Shown here in pieces: positions 11,606-21,989 of a stretch of 64,000 nt of DNA (positions are counted from its first letter, which is position 1; each line of letters starts with the position of its first letter). Position numbers and translations under genes: made by a program. The stretch covers positions 5,217,194 to 5,281,193 of the forward strand of contig JAJEKV010000015.1 of assembly GCA_021234155.1 (NCBI GenBank). The letters are read 5' to 3'. Under the pieces are notes generated by a model. That model did not search any database and was not told where the DNA came from. It worked only from the letters and a program-made list of their open reading frames with translations. Source of the DNA: Isoetes taiwanensis. Taxonomy: Eukaryota; Streptophyta; Lycopodiopsida; Isoetales; Isoetaceae.

Positions 11606-14168
11606 TTAAGATTTATATCCATTTAGCGGGGGCTTAGTCTTTCTTGGGGATCTTCTTGGTGGCCCCATGATCTTATACCTTTCATTTCCCTTTCCCTTCT
11701 TTTTTCTTCTTGAAACTAGGCTCCAATCCTCATCTTTGAAATTGATCATGGTGGTCCGATCGGAACTTTGAGTCCTCATTCTGAATCTAGTGTTGGGAAC
11801 TACACGCCCCACAGTCTTTGATAGAGGAAACAACAAAGTTAGCGGATCAATACATATGAGAAGCTTGGGAGGGAATTGCAGAATTATTACGCCCTCTGAT
11901 CAATCCCCGAATAGGATTAGGGGTAGGTAAAGGAAGAGGGGTAGGAGGATTAGTAGGGTCTTGCTTAACCACAATTTCCTTGTTGCTATCACTACCTTCC
12001 CCTTTTTCCTTTGCAACTTTGCTTTTGGGTCTCGGACTTGATTCCCACAGTGGGGGTTTTGTCTTTACTTTTTCTTTACCTTTATTCATAGGCTCCTTCG
12101 GAAATTAGCCACAGGCTCTTTAGAATAGGATATTTCGAGGTCGATAATTTTAGAGCTGCTAATTTTACAAGGAATCTTATCTACCGGGGGTGAATTTTCT
12201 TCGGATACTTGGTAGGGGTATTGGTTTGAGGGATAGAGATCCGGGCGACTTCTCCTAATTTATTAGCAATGGCATTCAAGTGAGAAGTAGTCCAAAACCA
12301 GGAGGAAGGTTATTCTTGGAAATCCAAGTGGTAGTGGTGGCTGTCGAAAAAATCACCGGGGACATAATTGGGGTCCCATTTCATCGGGTACACCATCATG
12401 CCGGGGCAGAATGAATTTTTACGGAGAGGATATGGTTCACACTCCTCTCTTCCCTACAAATGATTTGGAAGGTTTTTGATCCAATTTAAGAATGGATAAA
12501 ATGGGGATAGCACGAGATTTAGTTATCAATACTTAACTTCCCCAATAGAAGGGCATTTTTGAGGGAAGTGGATCAGAATACCATGCTTAGAGTTTCTAAT
12601 AATAGCGAGAATTATCATTAATAGCATCTAAATCAAGAAGATCTTTACTCCCTTTTTATTAAAATCAGTATTAGAATCGGAAGGATTTGAAAGCAATACA
12701 TTCTTATAAGATTTACCGTTGGTCTTGTCGTACTTGCCCATAAGAGGAACCAGGGACTTCAGCATTTGATTGGATATTTTCGTTCGTTCTTGTCGGGTTC
12801 TTTCTTGAAAAGCATGTTACGTTGGTGCACTCCACGACCTCACGCTTCAATCGGATGAAAATAACCATTGCTGTGTCTGTATCTCGCACTTTTGGTCTCT
12901 TCAAGGGGCTTGATATGCTATGTACTCCATTTCCGCATCCTTGAGAGTATCATTGGCGAAGGAAGGCATTACGCTTTTGAATTCCCTCCTAAACTCTTCA
13001 ATGACATGGTCATCGCCTCTTCCCATATTTTGACTAATCGAAGGATGCTTTGGATCTCCATCCCAAATCCTCTAACTCTTGAGCCGGGCTTTTCTTTGCT
13101 TGCGGCATTTAAAATCATCGATCTCCTAAAAATCTGATTCCTAAAATTTGCAACAATCCTCTTTGGGTGACCTGTTTTAACTCGATTATTTGGTAGAGGA
13201 GGAGGTCCATTTTCTGTAATTTGAAGCATCGCCATACAAGGTCTCTACGTCATTTGGCCTTTCCCTCGACATCTTGATTCTCCGGCCTTTGCATCTCCGG
13301 TCTACATACTATGATTTGGCCCTCTTTTTGAATTCCCATACATACCGCCCGGCTGGCCTCTGTTGTTCGCGAATAATATCAAATCTTTGCCTTAAGCTCT
13401 TTCATTTTAACCCATGTTTGATCTTTCTTCTTTGTCCACAGACAAAGATTTGGTCCCGATATTTGATCACGGAATGGGGTCCGTGTCCTTGTACTCATAA
13501 GGAATCACGGCTGAAGAGGAGCTCCCGCGCCCGGTTTCTTTCTGTAGTGGCCTTTGGCTTCATGGCGAAAGCGAAGTCAAGAAAAAAACAGGCGGATAGA
13601 AAGCGCGCTTAGGAGAAGGGTCTTCTGTAACTCCCGCACAGACCCCGAGGAAAAGGACACCAAGGACAATACTAGAATTAAAAAATCCTAAAAAATCTAA
13701 GAACCTAGAGAAAGCCAAATGACGCCTTTTCACTAAAATTCTCGAAAACCGCATACGGAATCCCGGACGATTGTGGGGATTCTAATTAGCTACAGAAAAC
13801 CTCCAAACCACTGTGTCAATATCTGGGATGGTTCTTGCTGGTTCCATATCAAAGAACGTGGCCCAATGGTAAATTGGCTCAGCCCCAAAATCCACTGGAC
13901 AGTTCATGAGAAAGAGGTTTCTTTCGAAATTGTTTCCCAGAAAAGGCTGTGAATTGTGTATGCGAACCCTTATGGATCCCTCCCTATCAAAGCACAGGAT
14001 ACACAGATAGAAGAAGTTAAAGCTGATTCTGCAAAAACCGACCCTGGATCTTGTTTCAAAAGCTAATCTGATCAAATTTTCAATTATCAACACCGAATCT
14101 TGGTGATTCCAAGGAATTTGGGGGAACCCCAACCCCTGGAGAACAGCCTCTAGCAAGGCCTCATCCAT
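11606..14168 (-). pseudogene. LINE ORF1 remnant
   Basis: A chain of minus-strand frames (13782-14168, 13560-13754, 12969-13235, 12713-12904, 11847-12089, 11606-11836) lies between the LINE 5' end and its endonuclease. The first begins with an ATG about 100 bases after the element start. Basic and Pro-rich sequence dominates the last two, which fits the C-terminal tail of plant LINE ORF1 (nucleic-acid-binding). I see no clear zinc knuckle. The call rests mainly on position. Confidence 0.45.
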
Positions 14169-14288
14169 CAGGGCTGAAGGGTTCCTTGCAAATCCTCAGA
14201 GAGTTGGGTCGGTGCTGGTAGGCGCGAGCAGCCTCCGCCCCAACGTCCATCCTTCCGCTCCACCCAAAAAAAAAAAAAAAAAAAAAAA

Positions 14289-14305
14289 TGGTCCTTGAAC
14301 TTTTG
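14289..14305. repeat. Right target site duplication of the minus-strand LINE
   Basis: Exact copy of the 17 bases at 7385-7401. It follows an A run of about 23 bases and is followed by the remaining 3' internal sequence of the Ty3 element. Confidence 0.9.
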
Positions 14306-14462
14306 ATTATGATGGTCATCTGAAATGCACTTTAGTGCTTAAACTGTTTTGAACTTTAAAGTTTTAATATATTACTTTTGGAAATAAGGAATTATCTCCC
14401 TTTATAATGTGTTTTTTTTAATATATCCATATCTAACTCAATGCTGAGGACATCATTAATTC

Positions 14463-14476
14463 TAAGGAGGGGAGAA
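14463..14476 (+). other. Polypurine tract of the Ty3 element
   Basis: TAAGGAGGGGAGAA ends exactly at the first base of the LTR. A run of purines in this place primes plus-strand DNA synthesis in LTR retrotransposons. The upstream GAGGACATC context is usual for plant chromoviruses. Confidence 0.85.
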
Positions 14477-16106
14477 TGTGACGTTCCAAGTATTTATACG
14501 GTATACGTATAAATATATTGACACGTCACCCAGTATAGATACGCTACCATGGGGTATGGTAACCTAGGGGGTTGACCTAAAAAGGATTAAATTAGCTATG
14601 CTAATTTAATTGTTAAAGATAATAACCTACATTTAAGGGATTATTATTAACAAAGGATAATTAAGCTAAATACCCCTTGGGAAGGCGCCACCTGGCCAAA
14701 CCCGATTGGCCAGCATGGTGAATGCTATTTTGGACCAATAAGGTGGATCACCACCCCCATATCCACCATAATCGACCTGAGCTGAGCGCCTACCTTGTGA
14801 TTGAGCTGAGCGCCAACTTGCCCAAGTACTTGCACCTGTGTGATCAGAGCTGAGCATCGAGTTTCAGAAGGATGGAGGCACCAAACGATAATGGGTCGAG
14901 CAGGAATACAGGTGGGTGGTTAGTGTAGTTGAGAATTCTAGGGTAGCGCCCCTTCTGGGCACTTGTGTATTGTCTTGTCTGTTCTCTCTGTGCTTTTATT
15001 CGTAGGAACTAACCCTTGGTTGAAAAGGTAAGTTCTCTTTATATTTTGATTCTGGTTTTGCTCTCAAAGGATGGATTGATAGTTCTCTGCTTAGTTAGCA
15101 CTCTCGAGATGGGGGGGGGAGGGGGGTAGAGACCTCTGGGCCCATATGTTGTAGTATGCTCCTAGATAGAGCCCTGTATTATCCCAATAATGCGGCCTGT
15201 GTACAAGAGACCACCGGGTCGTAGATGCTATGGTCTGGCTTAGCACCAGAGAAGGGACACAGTGGTGAAGTGGGGGTGGGGTCTTGCACGAACATAAAAG
15301 GCTCCTGAGACTCCTACAGTGGGCTAGGCCTGATAGCCGGTCACGTAGAGGGCCGGGTATGGGTCTGACACTCCCTGGGTGTAGTGGTGTGACCCGTATG
15401 GGGCACCATGCACTTTGAGTAGATTTAGGGTGAGTAAGTTGGGTATGGATGCGGGGGTCGCTGATGTGGCACGTATTCTCTAGCTCACCCATGGAACCAC
15501 TGTGATCCTGGAAGGGGACGCTTCCCTGACCTGCCTCATCGGACCGGGGTGTCATGAACCCTGGAGTAGGCTCAGCAGGGTGATACCTCGAGCCTGCGTC
15601 TCCGGAAGGCTATAGCGAAGCCATAGCGTGATTCGACCCATCTGCAAAGTGTGCACAGGAGGGGCGGATGGAGTGGACAACCCTAGCCGATGTTCTATGC
15701 CAGCCAACGCCAGGTTATACCTCTGTCTGCTGATCTCTTGAGACCTAGCCGTCAGTCGATCCTCACTGGAGTCGGAGCCAGGGTAGACCCATGGGTTTGG
15801 GGTGTTTTCTTAGGTTTAGATGTATATTCTTTGCCGTTGGTATTTGGATGGATGCGCCACCCTTCGTGGTGGTTATTTATATGTGAATTATGCTGTGTGC
15901 TAACCCTTGTATTCACGCTTCCGCGACGTAGGAGCCCCATTGAAGGCGTGGGCCGAATGACCCCTTCGTGTCCTTCTTTCGGGCATCATAGTATAGATGG
16001 CCCGAAATAGATGGAGGGCCCTGCTCATGGCGAGTTGGTCGCCATGGGAGGGGAAAGTCCCCGTATGTATACGGCCGCGGGTCGTATATGTTCAGGGAGC
16101 GTCACA
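14477..16106 (+). repeat. 3' LTR of the Ty3 element (1630 bp)
   Basis: The left end reads TGTGACG and the right end CGTCACA, perfect short inverted repeats with the TG...CA termini of LTRs. A polypurine tract precedes the left end, which fixes this as the 3' LTR. The sequence after the right end is LINE coding sequence. A G-rich stretch lies at about 15110-15130. No long ORF is convincing inside; the frames at 15091-15555 and 15690-16010 are by-products of GC-rich LTR sequence. The matching 5' LTR is outside the window, so LTR divergence and the 5-bp target repeat (TTATC follows the right end) cannot be tested here. Confidence 0.85.
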
Positions 16107-16252
16107 TTATCTCTGCCAGCGCGGATAACAGTTGCTAAGTATGTTCTAAGTAATTCCCACGTCTATATGGCCTCTGCCCTTCTGCCTTCTCAGTCAAAAT
16201 TTCAGGTGATTGTTATCATTGTCCGTAATTTTATTTGGGGTGGGAATGAGAA

Positions 16253-17390
16253 TTAGAATAGAATAGAATAGAATACATTATTGTCCCTTGTGCCCTGAGG
16301 CCCCTGGACGTATGTAGCATGGGTGAGCTCCCTGGTGGGTGCTACTAGCACATCATGCTGGTTTCTATTGTAGCCTTTTCTGACTCTTTTTTCTATTAAT
16401 ACAGGCACCCCGCTTTGGATCGGCTTCAAGGCCGTGCACAGGTGCGTCGTTATCAATCAACTTTAAGCTGAGCATTTTTGGGCAGGTATGATGCGCCTCC
16501 CGGGCGGCTCATAACAGAAGCCCTTTTTCTTTATGTACTTTCCGATGTCTTATCGTCATTTCCCGTATTGCATCTGCCAGATCTCTCATTGTTTCTGCCC
16601 TTGCCATCATGGCATGTACGGGCTGACCCCATCTTATGTTTCTGTATTTGTTTCTGATGTCTTCATATATTGGGCACTCATTTAGCATGTGATTCTCGTC
16701 TTCCACTTCCCCTCGGTCACAGATTCTACATACCCGATCGTCTTTCTCTACTCTCCTCCATCTGTCCTTTTCAATTCTTAGGTCATGACTCCCCCTCCTG
16801 AATCTTGCTAGGATATCCCTCCTGGCTTTTCCTAGTAGATTATCCTGATACATCTGCTGCCCTATCCGCTGTTCTGGGTTGAAGACTGTCATAAGCCAAA
16901 TTGTCTTGGGCCCTGTGTGTTTTTGCAGCCATGCTCGCGTAGCCTTATTTGCCCATTCCTCATTCCATTCTCCTTCGTTTATCAGGTCGCGCAGATTCAT
17001 TCCCATTTCTCTGGTCCACATTGCTACATCCCTAAACCATCCGTAGCTCGCGATAATGTGTGCTTTTGCTGACTCGCTGATCGCGATATTCGCTAATTTA
17101 TTCGGTTTCCCACCTGCATTATTTCTTATAAGATATCTGATAGTCTTCTCCCATGCCCTTACCTCCATTGGTTTCTGCCCCGTCTCATATACTATGGTTG
17201 TTTGCGGTGTATTTGTTCCCAGCTTGAATTCCTGTTTATGCCATTGCCTAAGGATTCCTTCCTGTTTTTCCCATTTCTTTTCTGTTAGCCCCGGTCCCCA
17301 AGCCTCAGCCCCGTATAGTTGTGTGGTCGCGACCACTGCACTGAACAAATAGCATTTGATTTCCCAGTCTATTATTCTTCTTTTATTATG
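16253..17390 (-). mobile_element. 5'-truncated LINE fragment with pentanucleotide 3' tail
   Basis: This minus-strand unit separates the WGGNE and VVKVAW parts of the surrounding LINE, which are adjacent in the copy at 22.15 kb. Its 3' end at the low-coordinate side is not poly(A) but a pentanucleotide run, read on the plus strand as TAGAA repeats at 16254-16274 (ATTCT on its own strand). It encodes the LINE C-terminal domain at 16509-17348. Target duplications are not obvious; a few bases of the host LINE seem lost at the junction. Confidence 0.75.
16509..17348 (-). CDS. LINE ORF2 C-terminal domain, open fragment
   Basis: This 279-codon minus-strand frame starts inside the region after the RT, with QLYGAEAWGP near its start, the usual post-RT motif (Y-G-x-E-x-W-G) of many LINEs. 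Its C-terminus holds a probable zinc-binding cluster, CRICDRGEVEDENHMLNECPIY, at about residues 217-238 (CxxC...HxxxxC). The frame is open up to the 5' truncation point near 17385. The same two motifs occur in the plus-strand LINE piece at 20.4-21.4 kb, so both belong to one LINE group, different from the zf-RVT LINEs here. The open frame suggests this copy is fairly young. Confidence 0.75.
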   Translation of the reverse strand: MFSAVVATTQLYGAEAWGPGLTEKKWEKQEGILRQWHKQEFKLGTNTPQTTIVYETGQKPMEVRAWEKTIRYLIRNNAGGKPNKLANIAISESAKAHIIASYGWFRDVAMWTREMGMNLRDLINEGEWNEEWANKATRAWLQKHTGPKTIWLMTVFNPEQRIGQQMYQDNLLGKARRDILARFRRGSHDLRIEKDRWRRVEKDDRVCRICDRGEVEDENHMLNECPIYEDIRNKYRNIRWGQPVHAMMARAETMRDLADAIREMTIRHRKVHKEKGLLL

Positions 17391-18441
17391 ATGTGGTCAA
17401 GGTGGCATGGTCCAAATGTACTAGGCCAAAATTTGTAGGTGGTCTGGGTATGACAGACTTACATCTGCAGAGTAAGATTCTGATTTCTAAGTTCATTTGG
17501 AGGATCCTTAAGGATATGGTTGGCTCACCTGGAGTGCAGTTGGTGAAGCAGTCACTTGCACATTGTATTCCTTTTGGGACGGTTTTGTTAAAATCTCTTC
17601 TTCCTTGGAGTCTCTTTTATCAGCTATGCCCTTTTCTTAATGCCTCCCCTTTTTTGAAAGGCTTATTGGAGTTTTGGGAGACAGTATGGACCTTATTTCA
17701 TATCGATCTTATTGCATGTCATCAGTTGAGTGCTCCTTGTTGATGGATACATGTGGAAAATAATCTTCCACTTTGCGCCTCAGTTCATCCATTAACCCAA
17801 CGGCGTTGGAGGTTAGCAGGAATCTTGACAGTTGCCGCATGGTATGATTCTGGCCAGTTAGCGACATGGCAAATCTTTCAAACAAAATTCTTATTGTCCC
17901 GATGGGACAGACCTATTTGGCAGAAGATTGCTAGTACTCTGCCATTGGTTGCTCCAGAGGCTATTGAAGGTTGCATGTGATTTCCCACTAGAGTGTTCAT
18001 GAGCATAGGCTTGTAAACTCTATGTATAGGCTGCTTGTCAATGGTGATATCCTTCTGCCATCCACTAAGTGGTCCCTTCAGCTCCCACCTCCTAGTTGGA
18101 GACGTATGTGGACTTGGGCTTGGGATAAACTACTTCATCCTAAGGTGGCTGTGCTTTGGTGGCAGATTCTTCACAGATGCCCTCGTGTGAATATGCTTGT
18201 CCACAGATTTGATCCTCGAGTGTCAGCATTCTGCCCACTGTGCAAGCAAAGGGACGAGACTATTGAGCATTGTTTCTTTTTATGTGATCATCTCCAGCCT
18301 GTTTGGTCTTGGCTGCTTTCTCTTTTTCATATAACATTGACAAGTCAGCAAGTGCTCCTGGCTATTTATTCGGATATTTGGAGAAAGTTGCAGAGCCAAG
18401 CATTTCATTTAGCATCAGGGTGGTTGTTGTGGTCCATCTAG
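17391..18441 (+). pseudogene. LINE post-RT and zf-RVT region
   Basis: Three successive frames (17393-17743, 17753-17980, 18022-18441) separated by in-frame stops or shifts read the C-terminal part of a plant L1-type ORF2. The last has LHPKVAVLWWQILHRCPRVN followed by CPLCKQRDETIEHCFFLC, the zf-RVT zinc-binding pattern (CxxC, then H and C). It is closely related to 22281-22925 and to 59259-60358. Stops at 17741 and near 17980 make it non-functional. Confidence 0.85.
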
Positions 18442-18725
18442 AAGCGCAGGAGATTGTGTGTCTTTTAGGGTTTGGATATTCCTCCTGCCGTTGTTCTTCA
18501 GGACGCACAAGCTAGAATTGCTAAGGCCTACCATTGCTCTTCGCTTGCTCCTGCCAAGCGACAGTTGATATTTGAGTTCCATTTGAGTGTGTTGTCTTAT
18601 GCATAGGCTGGTGGTTCTACTCAGTGGATCATGATTATCCTCTGAGATTTTATTCCCGCCTGTGCATTTGTATCTGGCTTTTGGCTTGGAGTTTCAATAA
18701 AGTTTGCCGTCCATCAAAAAAAAAA

Positions 18726-19293
18726 CTACTCTGTTTCTAAGCTGTTTATTCCCCCTTTTGGAATCTGAGTGTGGAGCAGCTGGCAAATGTTACTACAAAA
18801 ATTAACTCGCACTCTTTGCTATGTGCAGGTCTCATGGGGTACAGATGAAACTCAAAATACATTACCTTCTCAAATAGCACCTCCCCATAGCATGCAGTAC
18901 ACCCCATAGCTGCAGATGCACCAAGAGCGAAGAATCAGAACTTCCTGCCTATAGAAACATTTTTTCATGACTGCATGCATTCTGCCTACAAAGTTGCACA
19001 AAAATCCCCTAGTTTCTGCTACCTGATCTGCAAAGGAATCTCCTGTTTTTCTTGCCCGGGTTTCTTTATTCCCTGCTAGTTCTGTCCGCCATTCTAAGAA
19101 CCTTCTATAAGGATTATGACCATGCAAAACTCGCCAAAAAAAGACTACAGAAAAAATAAATTGACAACAAAGTCAAGAATACCACAAGAAAACGATCATT
19201 CTTCTGCAGGCGCCATAGCCGAGCCCATTCTTCTGCACTTTTGCAGGCTCCATAGCCGAGCCTTCAAAAATGTCGCCCAACTTCCATGTTGTT
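18726..19293. other. Intergenic sequence without a supported gene
   Basis: Only short frames occur here. A minus frame at 18870-19127 is 85 codons long but shows no recognisable domain, splice context or codon bias, and I do not support it as a gene. Confidence 0.4.
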
Positions 19294-19406
19294 GGGAAAT
19301 GGCATAAGGTCCCCCCTTTCCAGTTTGAAAGGGACCCACTCCCGACTAACGCCGGTCGCGGGACCCCCCTTCCAAACCGGAAAGAGGGTCCCTTATACCA
19401 TTCCCC
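19294..19406. repeat. Imperfect 113-bp palindrome (foldback) made of two hairpins
   Basis: The left arm starting GGGAAATGGCATAAGG and the right arm ending CCTTATACCATTCCCC are inverted copies across a centre near 19347. Each arm also folds on itself: 19309-19335 pairs GTCCC...GGGAC and 19360-19392 pairs GGGACCC with GGGTCCC around a TTCC...GGAA inner stem. The structure fits a small foldback element or MITE relic. I could not assign target duplications. Confidence 0.6.
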
Positions 19407-20400
19407 AATACATCTCAAAGAACCAGTCCTAAAGACTAGGAGAATTTCATCTCCATGATTAGTTTTGTGCTATATTTGAAGATTTATATTATACAAGAAA
19501 ATTATCGCGGCGGCCAAGCCTGCCGCGGACATTTTTTTTCTTCGACTCAGTGAAATGCCACCCTGTGTATAAGATACTCGGTGCAAAATTTATCAGGTGT
19601 TGAAAATACCGAATAGAAGTTATCATGTTGTTTCCACATGTATGCATCGAAATAAATGTCTGCAATGAGCATTTATCCTCTACTATAATGAGAATCTACT
19701 TCAACAAATCGGTCAAAACACAATCTTTCTAAATGTACATTAACATAGGTTCTTGAGACATCAAAGGAGATGTCTGACTACTGTTGAGAATTTGTTTCAT
19801 CTTCAAATGGTTTGAAGGTGAACCTCATTGAACCTAGTATTTCTGTCAGCTTGAAACGTTTGAAGATTGGGCCTAGTATTAACGTCCATAGTCGAGAACC
19901 CAACCCCATTCGATAAGCTAATGCATTGGATGCGAAAAATATTTTGCACATACATTGCTTTCAATATTATATAACATTGAAGCCATGTGCTTCATAAAGG
20001 ATGTAAAAATGCAAGGGATCATGCAAAATAAGGTGTTGCGCACGGAGGGTTACCCTCCATGGCCGGAGGGTGAAGTGGCTTAAATCATAGTTCAAAGTCA
20101 CGTTTTGACAAACAATTCAAATTGCTACTTCAAGACAATAGAGTACTTGATACTTGATAATATATGAAACAATCAATCAAATTTGCTATTTTAAAACATT
20201 GACATTTTGTGAAGGTGATGGTACCCATTTGCATCACTAAGTCCTCCTTATATGTTGAGTCTAGGCCCTGTCGAAGGCAATGATTTGGAGTCTGTGGTTG
20301 AGCTCGAACGTGCATTTACCCCGGCTCAACCAATGATCAACGATTGAAGCAATCAACAATTGAAAAATGCCTTAAACCATAATGTCATGCAAGTTTAAGC
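19407..20400. other. Intergenic sequence without a supported gene
   Basis: AT-rich sequence. A short GC-rich inverted repeat (CGCGGC...GCCGCG) is seen near 19506-19527 and a G-rich patch near 20041-20080. No frame above 61 codons is convincing. Confidence 0.4.
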
Positions 20401-21460
20401 CCTGAAGCAGCTCCTGCATTGGCCGATGTTCTCCCACCAGTCACATTTGTTTCGGGCACTGGTGGAGCCAGTTCTTCTGTATGGGGTCGAGGTGTGGGGC
20501 CCAGTGGTGTCTTTAGCGACTTGGAACGACTTAGAGCAGGTCCAGAAGGCATTTTTGACGCGAGCACTTGGGGTCAAGCCCTCAGTTCCATATCAGATCT
20601 TGTTGCAGGAGACATGATTCGCAAGATGCTGCCCCTCGATAGACACGTTGTTTATTTCCGAAGGTAGCCAAAGCATGGCACACTTTCGGCTCCCCGCGAC
20701 TTGGCTTACGCTGTGGCGATGAGCCCTTGATACTCGTGGCTTGTTGGAAAGACAAAGACGTTGTTTATGGAACATAGATGCACATAGGTGCGCCCAGTGT
20801 GCCGCCACGGGATGGGCCGAGGGGGTACTTGGACTCTTGTTTCACGGGAAGCTCGGGACCACCATGCTCGAACGTGTAAAGATGGCACACTACAAACAAA
20901 GACATAAACCCCACCTTGGTTCGAGGCCCACAACTCTACCGTTCTCGGTTGCCCATGAAGAAGCGCATGATCATCGCGTCCATTCGAACAGGGGCCCACC
21001 ACCTTCGGCTTGAGACAGGTCGGTGGGTTGGAGAGCCACGCCAGGACAGGCTTTGTCAATGTTGCCCGCTTGGGGTTGTTGAGGATGAAAGCCATGCCTT
21101 CCAGAGCTGTCCAGCCTATAGTCAGATTCGGGCTCGCTACATTCTCTTGGTGAGAACCGGGTCTACCCTCGCGACGAAGCTACTTCAAGATGCGTCGTCG
21201 GTTCGATCCCTTGGCTCCTACCTCCGGGGAGGTTTTGGATCCGGCTCACCTCCGCCCCGCCCGAGCCACCGAGGTGCGGGGAATTCATGTGTATATGTAT
21301 ATTTTTGTATACCGGCCACAGTTTGTTTCTCGCGACGGTTTTTCCCTCGTAAGGGGGGGTTTTTTAATTCGGGTAGCAACGGGCTTGCTGCACCCGTGTA
21401 ATTTGAGTCCCATAGGCCGATTGGCCTCCGCAGACGATAAAAGAACCTTCCTTCCTTCCT
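20400..21460 (+). pseudogene. LINE ORF2 C-terminal fragment with tetranucleotide tail
   Basis: The frame 20426-20617 reads LLYGVEVWGP, the post-RT Y-G-x-E-x-W-G motif, and the frame 20916-21401 carries RLCQCCPLGVVEDESHAFQSC, the zinc-like CxxC...HxxxxC cluster also seen at 16509-17348 on the other strand. The parts between are in shifted frames. The fragment ends near 21440-21460 at a CCTT tetranucleotide run that looks like the LINE's 3' tail. It is 5'-truncated and dead. Confidence 0.7.
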
Positions 21461-21989
21461 TCCTTAAATTTGAAGTTTTGAAAGTAAGGAATTGCTTAAA
21501 ATATTTAGCATTTGCATGTTAGACTTCGAGTGTACCTCTAAAATGTGTAGATAGCCATAACACAAGTTGATGCACGTTGTATGCCTTTTCAAATCTCATA
21601 ATATATGGTTCTACTCTCTTTTTTGTCCTTTATTTTCAAATCACTTGATATGAGGTAGATGCACGTTGTGACACATTGTGAAACATTAATGGAAACCTTT
21701 GTCGTGGGTTGTCCTAGGGTGGTTGTTGTATGAGTACCTATAAAGCTATAAAAAATATCATGGTGAATAATTACATGAATGATGCATGTACATTATTTAT
21801 TGTGACAGTTGAAATGGTTTTATAAATTGGGTGCCAACGTAGCCACCTTGTCTTCAACATATATAAACAACAATATTCTAGCAAATTTGAAGCTTGTAGA
21901 ATCTCTCAATGAAAAAATGGGTGTTTTTCCTGAAAATCACTGCAATAGGGCGATAGAAGAAATCATTGTCAGCATGTAAACCATAGTAC

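Larger units (their letters stand above)
7402..14288 (-). mobile_element. L1-type LINE, full-length or nearly so, decayed, nested in the Ty3 element
   Basis: Perfect 17-bp direct repeats at 7385-7401 and 14289-14305 bound this 6.9-kb unit. On the minus strand it reads ORF1-like fragments (14168 to about 11606), an endonuclease (about 11494-10880), a reverse transcriptase (about 10696-9087) and a zinc-finger region (8541-8036), with its poly(A) tail showing as T at 7402-7414. Many frameshifts and stops break each part. An unusual A run of about 23 bases (14266-14288) lies at its 5' end, directly against the right target duplication. Its insertion lies in the 3' non-coding part of the Ty3 element, so it is younger than that element. 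Confidence 0.85.
1..16106 (+). mobile_element. Ty3 (gypsy) chromovirus LTR retrotransposon, 3' portion, decayed and interrupted
   Basis: The domain order gag, aspartic protease, reverse transcriptase, RNase H, integrase, chromodomain runs from about 2590 to 6971 on the plus strand, which is the Ty3 order. A purine-rich tract (14463-14476) lies directly before an LTR at 14477-16106. The internal region is interrupted between 7402 and 14288 by a minus-strand LINE with 17-bp target duplications. Removing that LINE places the chromodomain stop about 620 bp before the LTR. The 5' LTR and primer binding site are not in the window, so the element starts upstream. Frameshifts and stops in gag, protease and RT show it cannot move by itself. 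The sequence after the LTR (16107) is the continuation of a LINE, so the Ty3 element was inserted inside that LINE. Confidence 0.85.
16107..18725 (+). mobile_element. Plus-strand L1-type LINE, 3' part, interrupted twice
   Basis: The sequence 16107-16252 reads LSLPARITVAKYVLSNSHVY and IVRNFIWGGNE, segments found just after the RT in the related LINE copies at 22.0 kb and 59.3 kb. It resumes at 17391 with VVKVAWSKCTRPK, and runs through the zf-RVT region to an AATAAAG and an A run at 18716-18725. The Ty3 element ends at 16106, so the 5' part of this LINE must lie beyond the window start, displaced by the Ty3 insertion. The second interruption (16253-17390) is a minus-strand LINE fragment. This LINE is the oldest layer in the nest. 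Confidence 0.8.

Noticed and set aside
15091-16010. ORFs of 154 and 106 codons inside the LTR
   Set aside because: They lie wholly inside the LTR, are GC-rich by-products, and show no domain.
18870-19127. 85-codon minus-strand ORF
   Set aside because: Protein-like words but no recognised domain, no splice context, no neighbour support.
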